Of a stretch of 64,000 bases of DNA, positions 9,706-18,822 are shown in pieces. The DNA comes from Pantoea phytobeneficialis (lineage in GTDB: Bacteria > Pseudomonadota > Gammaproteobacteria > Enterobacterales > Enterobacteriaceae). The DNA is taken from contig NZ_CP024636.1 in NCBI RefSeq assembly GCF_009728735.1, forward strand, positions 146,572 to 210,571. The letters run 5' to 3'. The stretch's first letter is position 1. Every line of letters begins with the position of its first letter. Position numbers and translations under genes: made by a program. Under the pieces are notes generated by a model. The model worked only from the letters and a program-made list of their open reading frames with translations, was not told where the DNA came from and ran no database searches.

Positions 9706-9902
9706 TACTTTTTTGCCAGCTAAAAACGACAATCGAAGAGTTACGATTATATTTATTGATATAAGTTTAACGTTGGCGAAAACGATAAACACCCGCACAG
9801 ATCAATGCGTTTTGAGTTAGTTCAACGTTTTTTTATTTCAGCAGTTCCAATCGTCGCCGTCTATAATAAACTAGCCTGGGTTGTACAGATCGCGAATCTA
9901 AT
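9706..9902. promoter_or_regulatory. Divergent bcsR / bcsE promoter region
   Basis: This 197-base AT-rich spacer separates the two divergent cellulose operons. On the minus strand a TATAAT lies at 9751-9746, about 41 bases before the bcsR start. On the plus strand a TATAAT lies at 9862-9867, about 35 bases before bcsE. Neither has a convincing -35 box at standard distance, which suggests activator-dependent transcription, but no specific operator could be identified. Confidence 0.5.
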
Positions 9903-11450
9903 ATGAAAAATCACTATGCGCTCGGCCTGCAACAGGTTCAACAGGAATTAATTACACTGCAAACGCCCGGACTTTACTGGATCACCTGCCAGCGGCAGGA
10001 GGATGCGCGATCGTTTCTGCGTCAGGTGATAAGCCAGCAACAGGCTGCCACACTGATTAGCTCAGACGAAAAACCGCAGGCATTGCTGACGCCCGATCCG
10101 ACCGGTGGCCCGGCGCGTATTCCTTTATTTTCGTTGCCGGCCAATAAACTCTCCCTGCAACAACTGCAAGGAGATTTTGCGCGTGTAATGAATAAGCGCA
10201 GTGGTCTGGTGTTGTTTTATAGCAACGCCGCACATTGGGTTAAATTATCGCAGGAAGAACTGGCGATTTGGCTGAAGCGCATGCGTCGTCAGTTAATTGA
10301 AAAAAACATGACGCTGCTGATGATAACTTCTGGCACATCAATAATTAACCTGCGGAATTATCTCCAGCGTTATTTTCGCCAGATTGATGGTGTCGCTCAT
10401 TTAGATTATCAACAGGATAGCTGGCAATATCGCATTAACTGGTGGTATTCCGCTGACCAACTGTTAGCGGATCGCGCGATTCGCCTGAATTACATCGAAA
10501 ATCAGTTTATTGCTGCCAGCGAAGAGGAACAAAATATTCCGCTCAGCCTGAACGATGAGAATCAATTTCTTGCCGAGCAGGGCGTGCTGGAAGGCGCTCC
10601 ACCTTTTTCCGCGCAGTGGCAATTGTTTAGCGACAATGATGGGGTTTACTCGCGCGCGCAACAGGCCAACGCCGCGACGGTGATCTTTAGCCTGGCAAAT
10701 AACCATGATATCAACGCCCTGGCAAAAATGGTCCATAGCCTGCGACGCTCGCGTGGTAACGCGCTGAAGATTGTCGTACGCGAGATGAATACCAGCTTGC
10801 GATACAGCGATGAGCGCCTGCTGCTGGCCTGCGGCATCAATGCAATTGTGCCCACGGCGGCAACTTTGTCGCGCTTCCTTACCACGCTGGAAGGGATTCA
10901 GGGGCAGCAGTTTACCCGTCATGTGCCCGCTGACTTGCCTGCGTTGATGCAGGCTTTACAGCCGTTGCAGCAGCGCGGTTTTCTGCCATTGAATGCGTTT
11001 TGTGGCGCGGTACAGAAGCTGATGAAAAACACGCTGTTACCGGAAAACGATAAAGGTTTGATGGTCGCGCTGCGCCCGGTGCCGCAGCTGAAGCCGGAAC
11101 AGGTGTTGACGTTGTGTAAACCGCGCCGTTTCGGTGACCTGGTGACGCAGTTGGATGATCGTCTCTACCTGTTCCTCTCCTCATGCCGTTTTAACGATTT
11201 GGACATTGCGTTGAAATCCATTTTCTCGCTGCCGCATGACGAGTTGTTCAGCAATCGCATGGTGTGGTTCGAAGACAACCAAATCGTATCGGAAGTGAAT
11301 AAAATCAGTCAGCTGACACCGGTGACGCACCAGGATCTGCCGGTGGAGCCGGTGACCCTGGCTGCAACAGCGCCAGACCCGGTGTCGCATGAACGCGCGG
11401 CACCACTTCCTCAGCCGATTACCCTGAATATTGATGGAGCGCAGTCCTGA
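9903..11450 (+). CDS. bcsE: BcsE, c-di-GMP-binding cellulose regulator
   Basis: BcsE enhances cellulose output by binding c-di-GMP through its GIL domain and joining BcsQ, BcsR and BcsF to the synthase. The 515-residue product has an N-terminal degenerate ATPase-like region, a central receiver-like region and a C-terminal GIL domain. The c-di-GMP-binding RxGD motif is intact as RFGD at residues 409-412 (within KPRRFGDLV). It is the first gene of bcsEFG; its TGA shares one base with the bcsF ATG (TGATG). The carboxy tail is Pro/Ala-rich and probably disordered. Confidence 0.95.
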   Translation: MKNHYALGLQQVQQELITLQTPGLYWITCQRQEDARSFLRQVISQQQAATLISSDEKPQALLTPDPTGGPARIPLFSLPANKLSLQQLQGDFARVMNKRSGLVLFYSNAAHWVKLSQEELAIWLKRMRRQLIEKNMTLLMITSGTSIINLRNYLQRYFRQIDGVAHLDYQQDSWQYRINWWYSADQLLADRAIRLNYIENQFIAASEEEQNIPLSLNDENQFLAEQGVLEGAPPFSAQWQLFSDNDGVYSRAQQANAATVIFSLANNHDINALAKMVHSLRRSRGNALKIVVREMNTSLRYSDERLLLACGINAIVPTAATLSRFLTTLEGIQGQQFTRHVPADLPALMQALQPLQQRGFLPLNAFCGAVQKLMKNTLLPENDKGLMVALRPVPQLKPEQVLTLCKPRRFGDLVTQLDDRLYLFLSSCRFNDLDIALKSIFSLPHDELFSNRMVWFEDNQIVSEVNKISQLTPVTHQDLPVEPVTLAATAPDPVSHERAAPLPQPITLNIDGAQS

Positions 11451-11641
11451 TGACACTAATGGATTGGGTGCAGGTCATCATCCTGCTGCTACTGATTCTG
11501 CTATTTCTCAAATCCCTGTTGGTGCGCTGGCTGCCGCGTAGTAGCAACAGCCTGCTGATGCGCCTGCTTCCGGCTCGTGCGCTGAAGTCCGAGGGAGTCT
11601 GGCAACGGAATACGACGAAAACGGATAGAAAACCGTCATGA
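11450..11641 (+). CDS. bcsF: BcsF, short membrane anchor of the cellulose complex
   Basis: BcsF is a 63-residue single-pass membrane protein that recruits BcsE to the synthase and works with BcsG. A strongly hydrophobic helix spans about residues 4-24 (VQVIILLLLILLFLKSL), followed by a basic cytosolic tail (RWLPRSSN..RLLPARALK). It overlaps bcsE by one base and bcsG by four (ATGA), so the three genes are tightly coupled. Confidence 0.93.
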   Translation: MTLMDWVQVIILLLLILLFLKSLLVRWLPRSSNSLLMRLLPARALKSEGVWQRNTTKTDRKPS

Positions 11642-13293
11642 GCGATAAAAAATCTTCGGCAAGCGGCTGGTCGCTGCACGGCTCCTGGTGGCGTGGCCTT
11701 GGCGGCTGGAACTTCTATTTTCTGCTGAAGTTTGGGTTGCTGTGGTATGGCTACCTGAACTTTCACGCCCTGAGCAATCTGGTGTTTCTTGCCTTTCTGC
11801 TGTTCCCGCTACCCTCGCAGCGCTGGCATCGGCTGCGTAACTGGGTGTCACTGCCGATTGGCTTTGGTCTGTTCTGGCACGACACCTGGCTACCTGGTCT
11901 TAGCTCGATTCTCAGTCAGGGCGATCAGGTTGCGGGGTTTTCGACCGCTTACCTGTTGGACCTGCTCGATCGCTTTATCAACTGGGAGATGATCGGCGCC
12001 GCCTTTGTGCTGTTGGTGCTGTATCTGTTTGTCGCGCAATGGATTCGCATTACGGTGCTGGTGTCGCTGCTGTTGATTTGGCTGAACATCGTTACCATTG
12101 CCGGGCCATCCTTTAATTTGCTGCCGGGCAAAGCTGCGACGCCGGAAGTGGTGTTGAATGATCAACCGGCTGTGGCCGGTAAAACGCCCGATGTGCTCGA
12201 TCAATCTGCTGCACCCACCAGTGCCAACCTCACCGCGTGGCTTAACCGTTTTTATGACAGTGAGCGGCAGCGCGTGACCCATTTCCCGGATAGCCTGCCC
12301 GGCGATTCGCAGCCGTTCGATATTCTGGTGCTGAATATTTGTTCGCTGTCCTGGTCGGATCTGGATGTGGCGCAACTGCGGAATCATCCGTTGTGGCACC
12401 ACTTCGATATCATGCTGGATAACTACAATTCGGCCACCGGTTACAGTGGCCCGGCAGGGATTCGCCTGTTGCGTGCCAGCTGCGGGCAGACCTCGCACAG
12501 CGATCTGTATAAACCCGCCGATCAGCGATGCTATCTGTTTGATAATCTTGCGAAGCTGGGCTTTAAGCAGGAGCTGGTGATGGATCACAACGGTGTCTTC
12601 GGCAACTATCTGAAAGAGATGCGCGAGGACGGGAATATCCAGGCCCCGTTAATGTCGCAGGCGGGTATCGCGCCAGAACTGACCTCGTTTGACAGCTCGC
12701 CAATCTACAATGATGGTCAGCTATTGCAGCGCTGGCTGGATGACCGCAGCAAAAGTAACGATGCACGCAGCGCCACTTTCTATAACCTGATTCCGTTGCA
12801 TGATGGCGTCCGTGAACTGGGCAGTACGCGCACGGCCGCCTGGCAACCGCGCGCTAAAATGCTGTTTGACCAGCTCGATACTTTCCTGACCAATCTGGAG
12901 AAATCGGGCCGTCGCGTGATGGTGGTGGTGGTGCCGGAGCATGGTGCGGCATTGCAGGGCGATAAGATGCAGATGTCAGGTCTACGCGATATCCCCAGTC
13001 CGTCGATTACCCATGTGCCGGTGGGCATCAGCTTTATCGGTATGAAGGCACCGCATCAGGGCCAGCCACTGACAATTAATACCCCGACCAGCATGCTGGC
13101 GCTTTCCGAGATCATTTCCCGTGTGGTGGATGGCCAGGTGTTCAACGCGCCGAATGTGAATATGTCCGCGTTGACCGATAATCTGCCGCAAACGCCAGTG
13201 GTGTCGGAGAATGATAACGCGGTGGTGATGATGTATCAGGGCAAGCCGTGGATTCGCCTGAACGGCGGTGATTGGGTGGCGTATCCGCAATAA
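11638..13293 (+). CDS. bcsG: BcsG, phosphoethanolamine transferase for cellulose
   Basis: BcsG is an inner-membrane zinc enzyme that transfers phosphoethanolamine from phosphatidylethanolamine to O6 of glucose in nascent cellulose. The 551-residue product has four or five N-terminal membrane helices (about 24-165) and a periplasmic alkaline-phosphatase-fold domain. By offset from the E. coli enzyme (C243, S278, E442, H443), the zinc and nucleophile residues are here C235 (NICSLSW), S270 (YSGPAG), E434 and H435 (VPEHGA). All are present, so the gene product should be active. The product polymer is therefore predicted to be pEtN-cellulose. Confidence 0.96.
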   Translation: MSDKKSSASGWSLHGSWWRGLGGWNFYFLLKFGLLWYGYLNFHALSNLVFLAFLLFPLPSQRWHRLRNWVSLPIGFGLFWHDTWLPGLSSILSQGDQVAGFSTAYLLDLLDRFINWEMIGAAFVLLVLYLFVAQWIRITVLVSLLLIWLNIVTIAGPSFNLLPGKAATPEVVLNDQPAVAGKTPDVLDQSAAPTSANLTAWLNRFYDSERQRVTHFPDSLPGDSQPFDILVLNICSLSWSDLDVAQLRNHPLWHHFDIMLDNYNSATGYSGPAGIRLLRASCGQTSHSDLYKPADQRCYLFDNLAKLGFKQELVMDHNGVFGNYLKEMREDGNIQAPLMSQAGIAPELTSFDSSPIYNDGQLLQRWLDDRSKSNDARSATFYNLIPLHDGVRELGSTRTAAWQPRAKMLFDQLDTFLTNLEKSGRRVMVVVVPEHGAALQGDKMQMSGLRDIPSPSITHVPVGISFIGMKAPHQGQPLTINTPTSMLALSEIISRVVDGQVFNAPNVNMSALTDNLPQTPVVSENDNAVVMMYQGKPWIRLNGGDWVAYPQ

Positions 13294-13309
13294 ATAATGG
13301 CCTGACACC

Positions 13310-13383
13310 GAAGCGGCGTGATTTATCGCGCAATCTTTTGGTCGCGTGAAGCAAAACCCACGCGATAAATCGCGTCGCTACGG
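13310..13383. repeat. Inverted pair of the dispersed palindrome
   Basis: Two copies face each other: GAAGCGGCGTGATTTATCG.. at 13310-13332 and its reverse complement (ACGCGATAAATCGCGTCGC..) at about 13359-13383, with a spacer of about 26 bases. The pair can fold as a long hairpin. It lies between bcsG and pdeK. A transcription-ending or mRNA-protecting role for bcsEFG is possible but not shown; there is no T-run. Confidence 0.7.
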
Positions 13384-13533
13384 ATGTGTATTTATCCGAA
13401 TAACGTCGTTTGATACCACGCGAACCCCGATTTTGCGACTTTCTCCCGGCGAAAAAAAACCGTGATCTGGGATATACTTGCTGCGCATTTTCCTGTCTGA
13501 TAACACGGCTTAGAGTTGCCAGGAGAGATTTTG

Positions 13534-15546
13534 TTGCGCGTCAGTCGTTCCTTAACGATAAAGCAGATGGCCACAGTCTCCACCGTGGCGTTAGTTACCA
13601 TCTGTATTTTTATCGTCATTCAGTTATTTCATTTTGTGCAGCAGCGCAGGATTGACTACGCCCAACAAATGGAAAATGTGGCGCATACCGTGCGTCAGCC
13701 GCTGTCTGAAGCGGTCCTGAAAGCCGATATTCCTCAGGCAGAACATATCCTTAACACCCTCAAGCCCGCCGGTATTTTGTCGCGTGCGGATGTGGTGTTA
13801 CCCAATGCATTCCAGGCACTGCATGCCGATTTTGAGGTAGAGAAGCCGGTGCCGGTGCTGGTGGCGCGTTTATTTGAGTTACCGGTGCAAATTACCTTAC
13901 CGCTTTATTCTGTTGAGCGAACCGGGCTGCCAAAACCGATTGCTTATCTGGTCCTTCAGGCGGATTCATCAAGGGTGTATCAGTTTATCCTGAGTACGCT
14001 TTCAACCATGATTACCACCTATTTATTGCTGGCGCTGATTTTGTCGGTGTCGATTAGCTGGTGTATTAACCGGCTGGTGGTCCATCCGCTACGTAATATC
14101 TCGCGTGATTTGCAGGAATTGCCACCGCAGGCCATTCTGACGCATAAACTCACGCTGCCGGAAAATCATCGCGATGATGAAATTGGCATGTTGATTCGCA
14201 GCTATAACCGTAATCAGCAGGTGCTGGAGTCAATTCATGATGAGATGAGCCGACTGACTACCCATTTTGCTGTTACTGATTTGCCAAATCGTACGTTGTT
14301 TCTGGCTCTGCTTGATCAACATATCCATCACCGGCATCGCCCTGACCCCTGGGGGGTGATGGTGATTCGCATTGATACGTTGCAGGAAGCCAACGGGGTA
14401 CTGAGTGACGATCAGCGCGATACCCTGATGCTGACGTTGGTGGAGAAAATTCGCAGCACGATTGACGATCATACGCTGCTGGCGCAAACCGGACCGAGTG
14501 ACTTTGCGTTGCTGCTGAAGCGTGCGCACAACCCGTTCCGGGCGATGCGCCTGGCGCGCAACCTGATGTTGCGTATCAATCAGCCGGTCAATCTGCAACA
14601 ACTTCAGTTACGTCCCAACGCCAGCATGGGTCTGGCGCTGCATGACGACACCCCAATCTCCGCCAGTGAGCAGCTTGATCGTGCGACTTCAGCGATGATG
14701 TCGGCACGTCATCAGGGTAAAAATCAGATCCTGTTTTTCGATCCGGCACTGACCGAGCGGGCGCAAAAGCGCTTAACCCAGGAACACGACATTTTGCAGG
14801 GGTTGCAGGATGAGGAGTTCGCGCTTTATCTGCAACCACAAATCAATATGGCCACCGGTGAGCTGGCGGGAGCGGAAGCCTTGCTGCGCATGCGTCAGCC
14901 GGATGGTAGTTGGGGATTGTCGGAAGAGTTTATTGCCAGCGCGGAAGAGATTGGCGTGATTGCTTCGATTGGCCGCTGGGTGTTCGAAGAAGCGTGTCGC
15001 ATTATCGCCGCCTGGCAGAAGCAGGGAATTAACATCCCATTGAGCGTGAATATTTCGGCGGTTCAGCTACGGGATGCCAGCGTGGTGACTCATTTGCAGG
15101 GGTTGCTGGAACGTCATCGTATTACGCCGGGTAACTTTGTGCTGGAAATCACCGAAACCGCCAAGATTGGCGATGCCGAGCAGGCGATAGCGCTGCTGCG
15201 CATGTTGCAGCAAACGGGTGTCGCTGTGGCACTGGATGATTTCGGCATGGGTTACTCCAATCTGAACTATCTGCATCAGTTTAAAGCATTGCCGGTCAAC
15301 AAGTTAAAGATGGATCGCAGCTTTGTTGCTGCGCTGCCGGATGATGACACTATGGTGCGTATCGTGGCTGCCATCGCCGATATCATCCATCTGGATGTTA
15401 TTGCTGAAGGCGTGGAAACGGCCGAGCAGCGCGACTGGCTGTTGGCACGCGGTATTACCATCGGTCAGGGCTATCTGTATGCTGAAGCACTGCCGCTCAA
15501 CATCTTCAATCAACGCTGGCTTGACAAGCTATCACCCACCAAATAA
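13534..15546 (+). CDS. pdeK: PdeK/HmsP-like membrane GGDEF-EAL phosphodiesterase
   Basis: Biofilm regulator of the YhjK/HmsP type. It has two membrane helices (about residues 12-34 and 150-178) enclosing a periplasmic sensor, a HAMP-like linker, a degenerate GGDEF domain and an EAL domain. The GGDEF signature is replaced by GPSDF near residue 320, so cyclase activity is unlikely. The EAL site is complete: EALLR (about 447), NISAVQ, EITET, DDFGMG, KMDRSF and EGVETAEQ. It should hydrolyse c-di-GMP. A strong Shine-Dalgarno (AGGAGA, 13521-13526) precedes two adjacent in-frame TTG codons at 13531 and 13534; I chose 13534 on spacing. Its place beside bcs suggests local c-di-GMP control of cellulose. 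Confidence 0.92.
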   Translation: MRVSRSLTIKQMATVSTVALVTICIFIVIQLFHFVQQRRIDYAQQMENVAHTVRQPLSEAVLKADIPQAEHILNTLKPAGILSRADVVLPNAFQALHADFEVEKPVPVLVARLFELPVQITLPLYSVERTGLPKPIAYLVLQADSSRVYQFILSTLSTMITTYLLLALILSVSISWCINRLVVHPLRNISRDLQELPPQAILTHKLTLPENHRDDEIGMLIRSYNRNQQVLESIHDEMSRLTTHFAVTDLPNRTLFLALLDQHIHHRHRPDPWGVMVIRIDTLQEANGVLSDDQRDTLMLTLVEKIRSTIDDHTLLAQTGPSDFALLLKRAHNPFRAMRLARNLMLRINQPVNLQQLQLRPNASMGLALHDDTPISASEQLDRATSAMMSARHQGKNQILFFDPALTERAQKRLTQEHDILQGLQDEEFALYLQPQINMATGELAGAEALLRMRQPDGSWGLSEEFIASAEEIGVIASIGRWVFEEACRIIAAWQKQGINIPLSVNISAVQLRDASVVTHLQGLLERHRITPGNFVLEITETAKIGDAEQAIALLRMLQQTGVAVALDDFGMGYSNLNYLHQFKALPVNKLKMDRSFVAALPDDDTMVRIVAAIADIIHLDVIAEGVETAEQRDWLLARGITIGQGYLYAEALPLNIFNQRWLDKLSPTK

Positions 15547-15779
15547 TCACCTGATTTATTGATTTTCCTTGCGAATTTACATAACTCTCGCTTGCTGAAG
15601 CGTTTCAGTTCATAGTTAGAGTTTTGTAACTTTTGTAAGGAATGTAAGCCTATATTAATCGCGTTAACCGGATGTTATTTTCCTCAACGTCGGCAGGGCC
15701 TTTCCCGGACCCGCTACATGGCATGACATCATTAAATTAAATAAATGACGGATAAATCCGTCTTCACTGGACACCTGTT
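15547..15779. other. pdeK-dctA spacer
   Basis: This 233-base AT-rich spacer presumably carries the dctA promoter. A TATATT hexamer lies near 15650, but no -35 box fits it and no clear CRP palindrome was found. No small gene is apparent. Confidence 0.35.
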
Positions 15780-17066
15780 ATGAAAACCTCGCTGTTTAAA
15801 AGCCTCTACTTTCAGGTGCTGGTTGCCATTGGCATCGGCGTTCTGTTAGGCCATTTTTATCCTGAGTTAGGCGCGCAGATGAAGCCGCTCGGAGATGGCT
15901 TCGTCAAGCTGATCAAGATGATCATCGCCCCCGTGATTTTTTGTACGGTGGTGACCGGTATTGCCGGCATGGAGAGCATGAAAGCAGTTGGGCGGACTGG
16001 CGCAGTGGCGCTGCTCTATTTCGAAATTGTCAGCACCATCGCGCTGATTATTGGCCTGATTGTGGTCAACGTGATTCAACCTGGCGCGGGCATGAACATT
16101 GACCCCGCCACGCTGGATGCGAAAGCGGTTGCCATGTATGCACAGCAGGCGGAACAGCAGGGCGTGGTTGCCTTCCTGCTGGATGTGATCCCCAATAGCG
16201 TGATTGGTGCCTTTGCCAGCGGCAACATCTTGCAGGTGCTGCTGTTCGCGATTCTGTTTGGTTTTGCCCTGCATCGTTTGGGTGACAAAGGCACGTTGAT
16301 TTTCAACGTGATTGAAAGCTTCTCGAAAGTCATCTTTGGCATCATCAATATGATTATGCGTCTGGCCCCGATTGGTGCATTTGGTGCGATGGCGTTCACC
16401 ATTGGTAAATACGGTGTCGGTTCGCTGGTACAACTCGGTCAGTTGATTATTTGTTTCTATATCACCTGTATCTTGTTCGTGGTGGTGGTGCTCGGCCTGA
16501 TTGCCCGCGTGGCAGGTTTCAACATCTTTAAATTCGTGGCGTATATCAAAGAAGAACTGCTGATCGTGCTGGGCACGTCCTCTTCGGAGTCTGCGTTGCC
16601 GCGTATGCTGGACAAGATGGAACGGCTTGGCTGTAAGAAATCGGTAGTAGGTCTGGTGATCCCGACCGGTTACTCGTTCAACCTTGACGGTACCTCCATT
16701 TACCTGACGATGGCCGCCGTATTTATTGCGCAGGCAACCAATGCGCATATGGACGTCATCCATCAGATCACGTTGTTGGTGGTGCTGCTGCTGTCGTCGA
16801 AAGGTGCGGCGGGTGTGACCGGCAGTGGCTTTATCGTGCTGGCGGCAACCTTGTCGGCGGTGGGACATCTGCCGGTGGCCGGACTGGCGCTGATTCTGGG
16901 GATTGACCGCTTTATGTCCGAAGCGCGCGCCCTGACTAACCTGGTCGGTAATGGTGTGGCGACCGTGGTGGTGGCGAAGTGGGTCGGTCAGTTGGACGAG
17001 CGCCAGTTGAATGAGACGCTTTCTTCAGCGAAAAAGGTGAAAAACGCACCGGAATCTTCGCTGTAA
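15780..17066 (+). CDS. dctA: DctA, C4-dicarboxylate:cation symporter
   Basis: Inner-membrane symporter for aerobic uptake of succinate, fumarate, malate and related acids (SDF/DAACS family). The 428-residue product matches the family length. Hallmarks are the serine-rich re-entrant loop [13 protein letters not shown], the [12 protein letters not shown] motif in the substrate/cation site, and the second re-entrant loop [13 protein letters not shown]. It starts with ATG right after an ACCTGTT leader; the Shine-Dalgarno is weak. It stands alone between pdeK and yhjJ and is followed by a strong inverted repeat. Confidence 0.97.
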   Translation: MKTSLFKSLYFQVLVAIGIGVLLGHFYPELGAQMKPLGDGFVKLIKMIIAPVIFCTVVTGIAGMESMKAVGRTGAVALLYFEIVSTIALIIGLIVVNVIQPGAGMNIDPATLDAKAVAMYAQQAEQQGVVAFLLDVIPNSVIGAFASGNILQVLLFAILFGFALHRLGDKGTLIFNVIESFSKVIFGIINMIMRLAPIGAFGAMAFTIGKYGVGSLVQLGQLIICFYITCILFVVVVLGLIARVAGFNIFKFVAYIKEELLIVLGTSSSESALPRMLDKMERLGCKKSVVGLVIPTGYSFNLDGTSIYLTMAAVFIAQATNAHMDVIHQITLLVVLLLSSKGAAGVTGSGFIVLAATLSAVGHLPVAGLALILGIDRFMSEARALTNLVGNGVATVVVAKWVGQLDERQLNETLSSAKKVKNAPESSL

Positions 17067-17092
17067 AGCGACAATTGCGTTAATTTTCCGGG

Positions 17093-17129
17093 AAATGCCC
17101 GCTGTGACTTGCCCTCACAGCGGGCATTT
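17093..17129 (+). terminator. 15-bp perfect inverted repeat after dctA
   Basis: AAATGCCCGCTGTGA and TCACAGCGGGCATTT pair perfectly around a 7-base loop (17108-17114), 26 bases past the dctA stop. No long T-run follows (TTTGCATAAT), so it may act as a weak terminator or mRNA-stabilising hairpin. Confidence 0.6.
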
Positions 17130-17310
17130 GCATAATAAACCCCATTGATTTTTTTCCCGGTTTTTCACCTCGTTGCGCGACATCCCGGCCATCTTGTGGT
17201 CAAAGAGTCAGTTGAAGAATAAACGTGGCGGCAAACTGCCGCATCGGTCAGCCTCTGAGCGACCGCACGCGCCGTGATAACGAGTGTTGATCTGTTTGAT
17301 AGGGGTTCAC

Positions 17311-18819
17311 ATGCAGGGCACCAGAATTCGGCTTTTGGTTGGCGGATTGCTGTTGGCAGCATCCGGTTTTGGCGTGCATGCCGAAACACTCCAGCCTGAT
17401 CCCGCCTGGCAGGAAGGCAAACTGGACAATGGTTTTAGCTGGCAATTGCTGACAACGCCGCAGCGTCCCAGTGACCGCATAGAGCTGCGCCTGATCGTTA
17501 ACACCGGTTCGCTGGTGGAGAGTGCACAACAAACCGGCTTCAGCCATTTGTTACCGCGTCTGGCGTTGGTGCATAACACCGCGCTCGATACCAATCAGCA
17601 ACGCGCTTTATGGCAACAGGCGATGGATCCGCATCGTCCGCTGCCGCCTGCCATATCGTCATATGATTTCACCCAATACAATCTGAGCCTGCCGAATAAC
17701 CGTCCGGAGCTGCTGAAAGAAGCACTGAACTGGCTGTCGGCGACCGCAGGCAAGATGGCACTGAATGAACAGGTGGTGACGACCGCGCTGAGCGCGTCCG
17801 ATCCAATCGCCACCTGGCCGCCCAACACCCAGGATGTCTGGTGGCGCTATCGCCTGAAAGGCTCAACGCTGCTGGCGCACGATCCTGGCGAACAACCTCG
17901 CGCGCCAGTCGATATCGCACAGCTGAAGAATTTTTATCAGCAGTGGTACACGCCAGACGCCATGACCTTATATGTGGTCGGCAATGTTGACAGCCGCAGT
18001 CTGGCGGAGCAGATCAACAAAGCTTTTGCGCCGCTACAAGGTAAACGGGCATCGCCGGCGGCAATGCCGACGCTGTCGCCGTTGCCGCATCAACCGGTGA
18101 ACCTGGTCAATGGGGCGATAAATCAGGATCGTCTGTCGTTGGTGTGGGACAGCCCGTGGCAACCGATTCGCGATTCGCAGAACCTGGAGCGTTACTGGCA
18201 GAGCGATCTGGCGCGTGAAGCCTTGTTCTGGCATGTACAGCGTGCCCTGGCCGACAGCAAAGCGCAGAGCGTTCAGGTGGGCTTCGACTGTCGTGTGCTG
18301 TATCAACGCGCCCAGTGCGCCATCAATATGGACAGCCCTAACGCTTCACTGCCCCAGAATATGAATCTGGTAGCAAAAGAGCTGGCGGCGGTGCGTGATA
18401 AAGGGTTGCCGCAGGATGAGTTTGACGCGCTGATGGCGCAAAAGCTGCTGGAGCTGAACAAGTTGTTCGCCACCTACGCACGTACCGACACCGATATTTT
18501 GATGGGGCAGCGTCTGCGCTCACAGCAAAATGCGGTGGTAGATATCGCTCCGGAGCAATATCAAAAACTGCGCCAGTCATTTCTTGGCGGGTTAACGCGT
18601 GATCAGCTTAATCAGGAACTGCGTCAGCAATTGACCCAGGAACTGACGATGGTGTTGATCCAGCCGGAAGGTGAAGCGGAAACCAATGTGAAAATGTTGC
18701 AGGAAAGCTGGGATAAGGTGATGACACCACCAGAGACACCGACCACCCCAGCCAGTCCGGATGATGTCAAAAACGACGGCAATGCCAGCAGCAGTGAGCT
18801 GGCCCCGCCATCGTCATAA
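17311..18819 (+). CDS. yhjJ: YhjJ, periplasmic M16-family protein with degraded active site
   Basis: Homologue of M16 (pitrilysin-type) zinc peptidases. The start is placed at 17311 (MQGTRIRLL), giving 502 residues with a signal peptide ending about residue 24 (GVHAET). In active family members an HxxEH motif binds zinc; at the matching place after the GSL.E segment this protein has HLLPR (TGFSHLLPRLAL). The catalytic Glu and second His are therefore missing, and it is probably a pseudo-protease, as known for E. coli YhjJ. The C-terminal M16_C-like half is retained. The tail is rich in Pro, Thr and Ser. The physiological role is unknown. Confidence 0.93.
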   Translation: MQGTRIRLLVGGLLLAASGFGVHAETLQPDPAWQEGKLDNGFSWQLLTTPQRPSDRIELRLIVNTGSLVESAQQTGFSHLLPRLALVHNTALDTNQQRALWQQAMDPHRPLPPAISSYDFTQYNLSLPNNRPELLKEALNWLSATAGKMALNEQVVTTALSASDPIATWPPNTQDVWWRYRLKGSTLLAHDPGEQPRAPVDIAQLKNFYQQWYTPDAMTLYVVGNVDSRSLAEQINKAFAPLQGKRASPAAMPTLSPLPHQPVNLVNGAINQDRLSLVWDSPWQPIRDSQNLERYWQSDLAREALFWHVQRALADSKAQSVQVGFDCRVLYQRAQCAINMDSPNASLPQNMNLVAKELAAVRDKGLPQDEFDALMAQKLLELNKLFATYARTDTDILMGQRLRSQQNAVVDIAPEQYQKLRQSFLGGLTRDQLNQELRQQLTQELTMVLIQPEGEAETNVKMLQESWDKVMTPPETPTTPASPDDVKNDGNASSSELAPPSS

Positions 18820-18822
18820 GCC

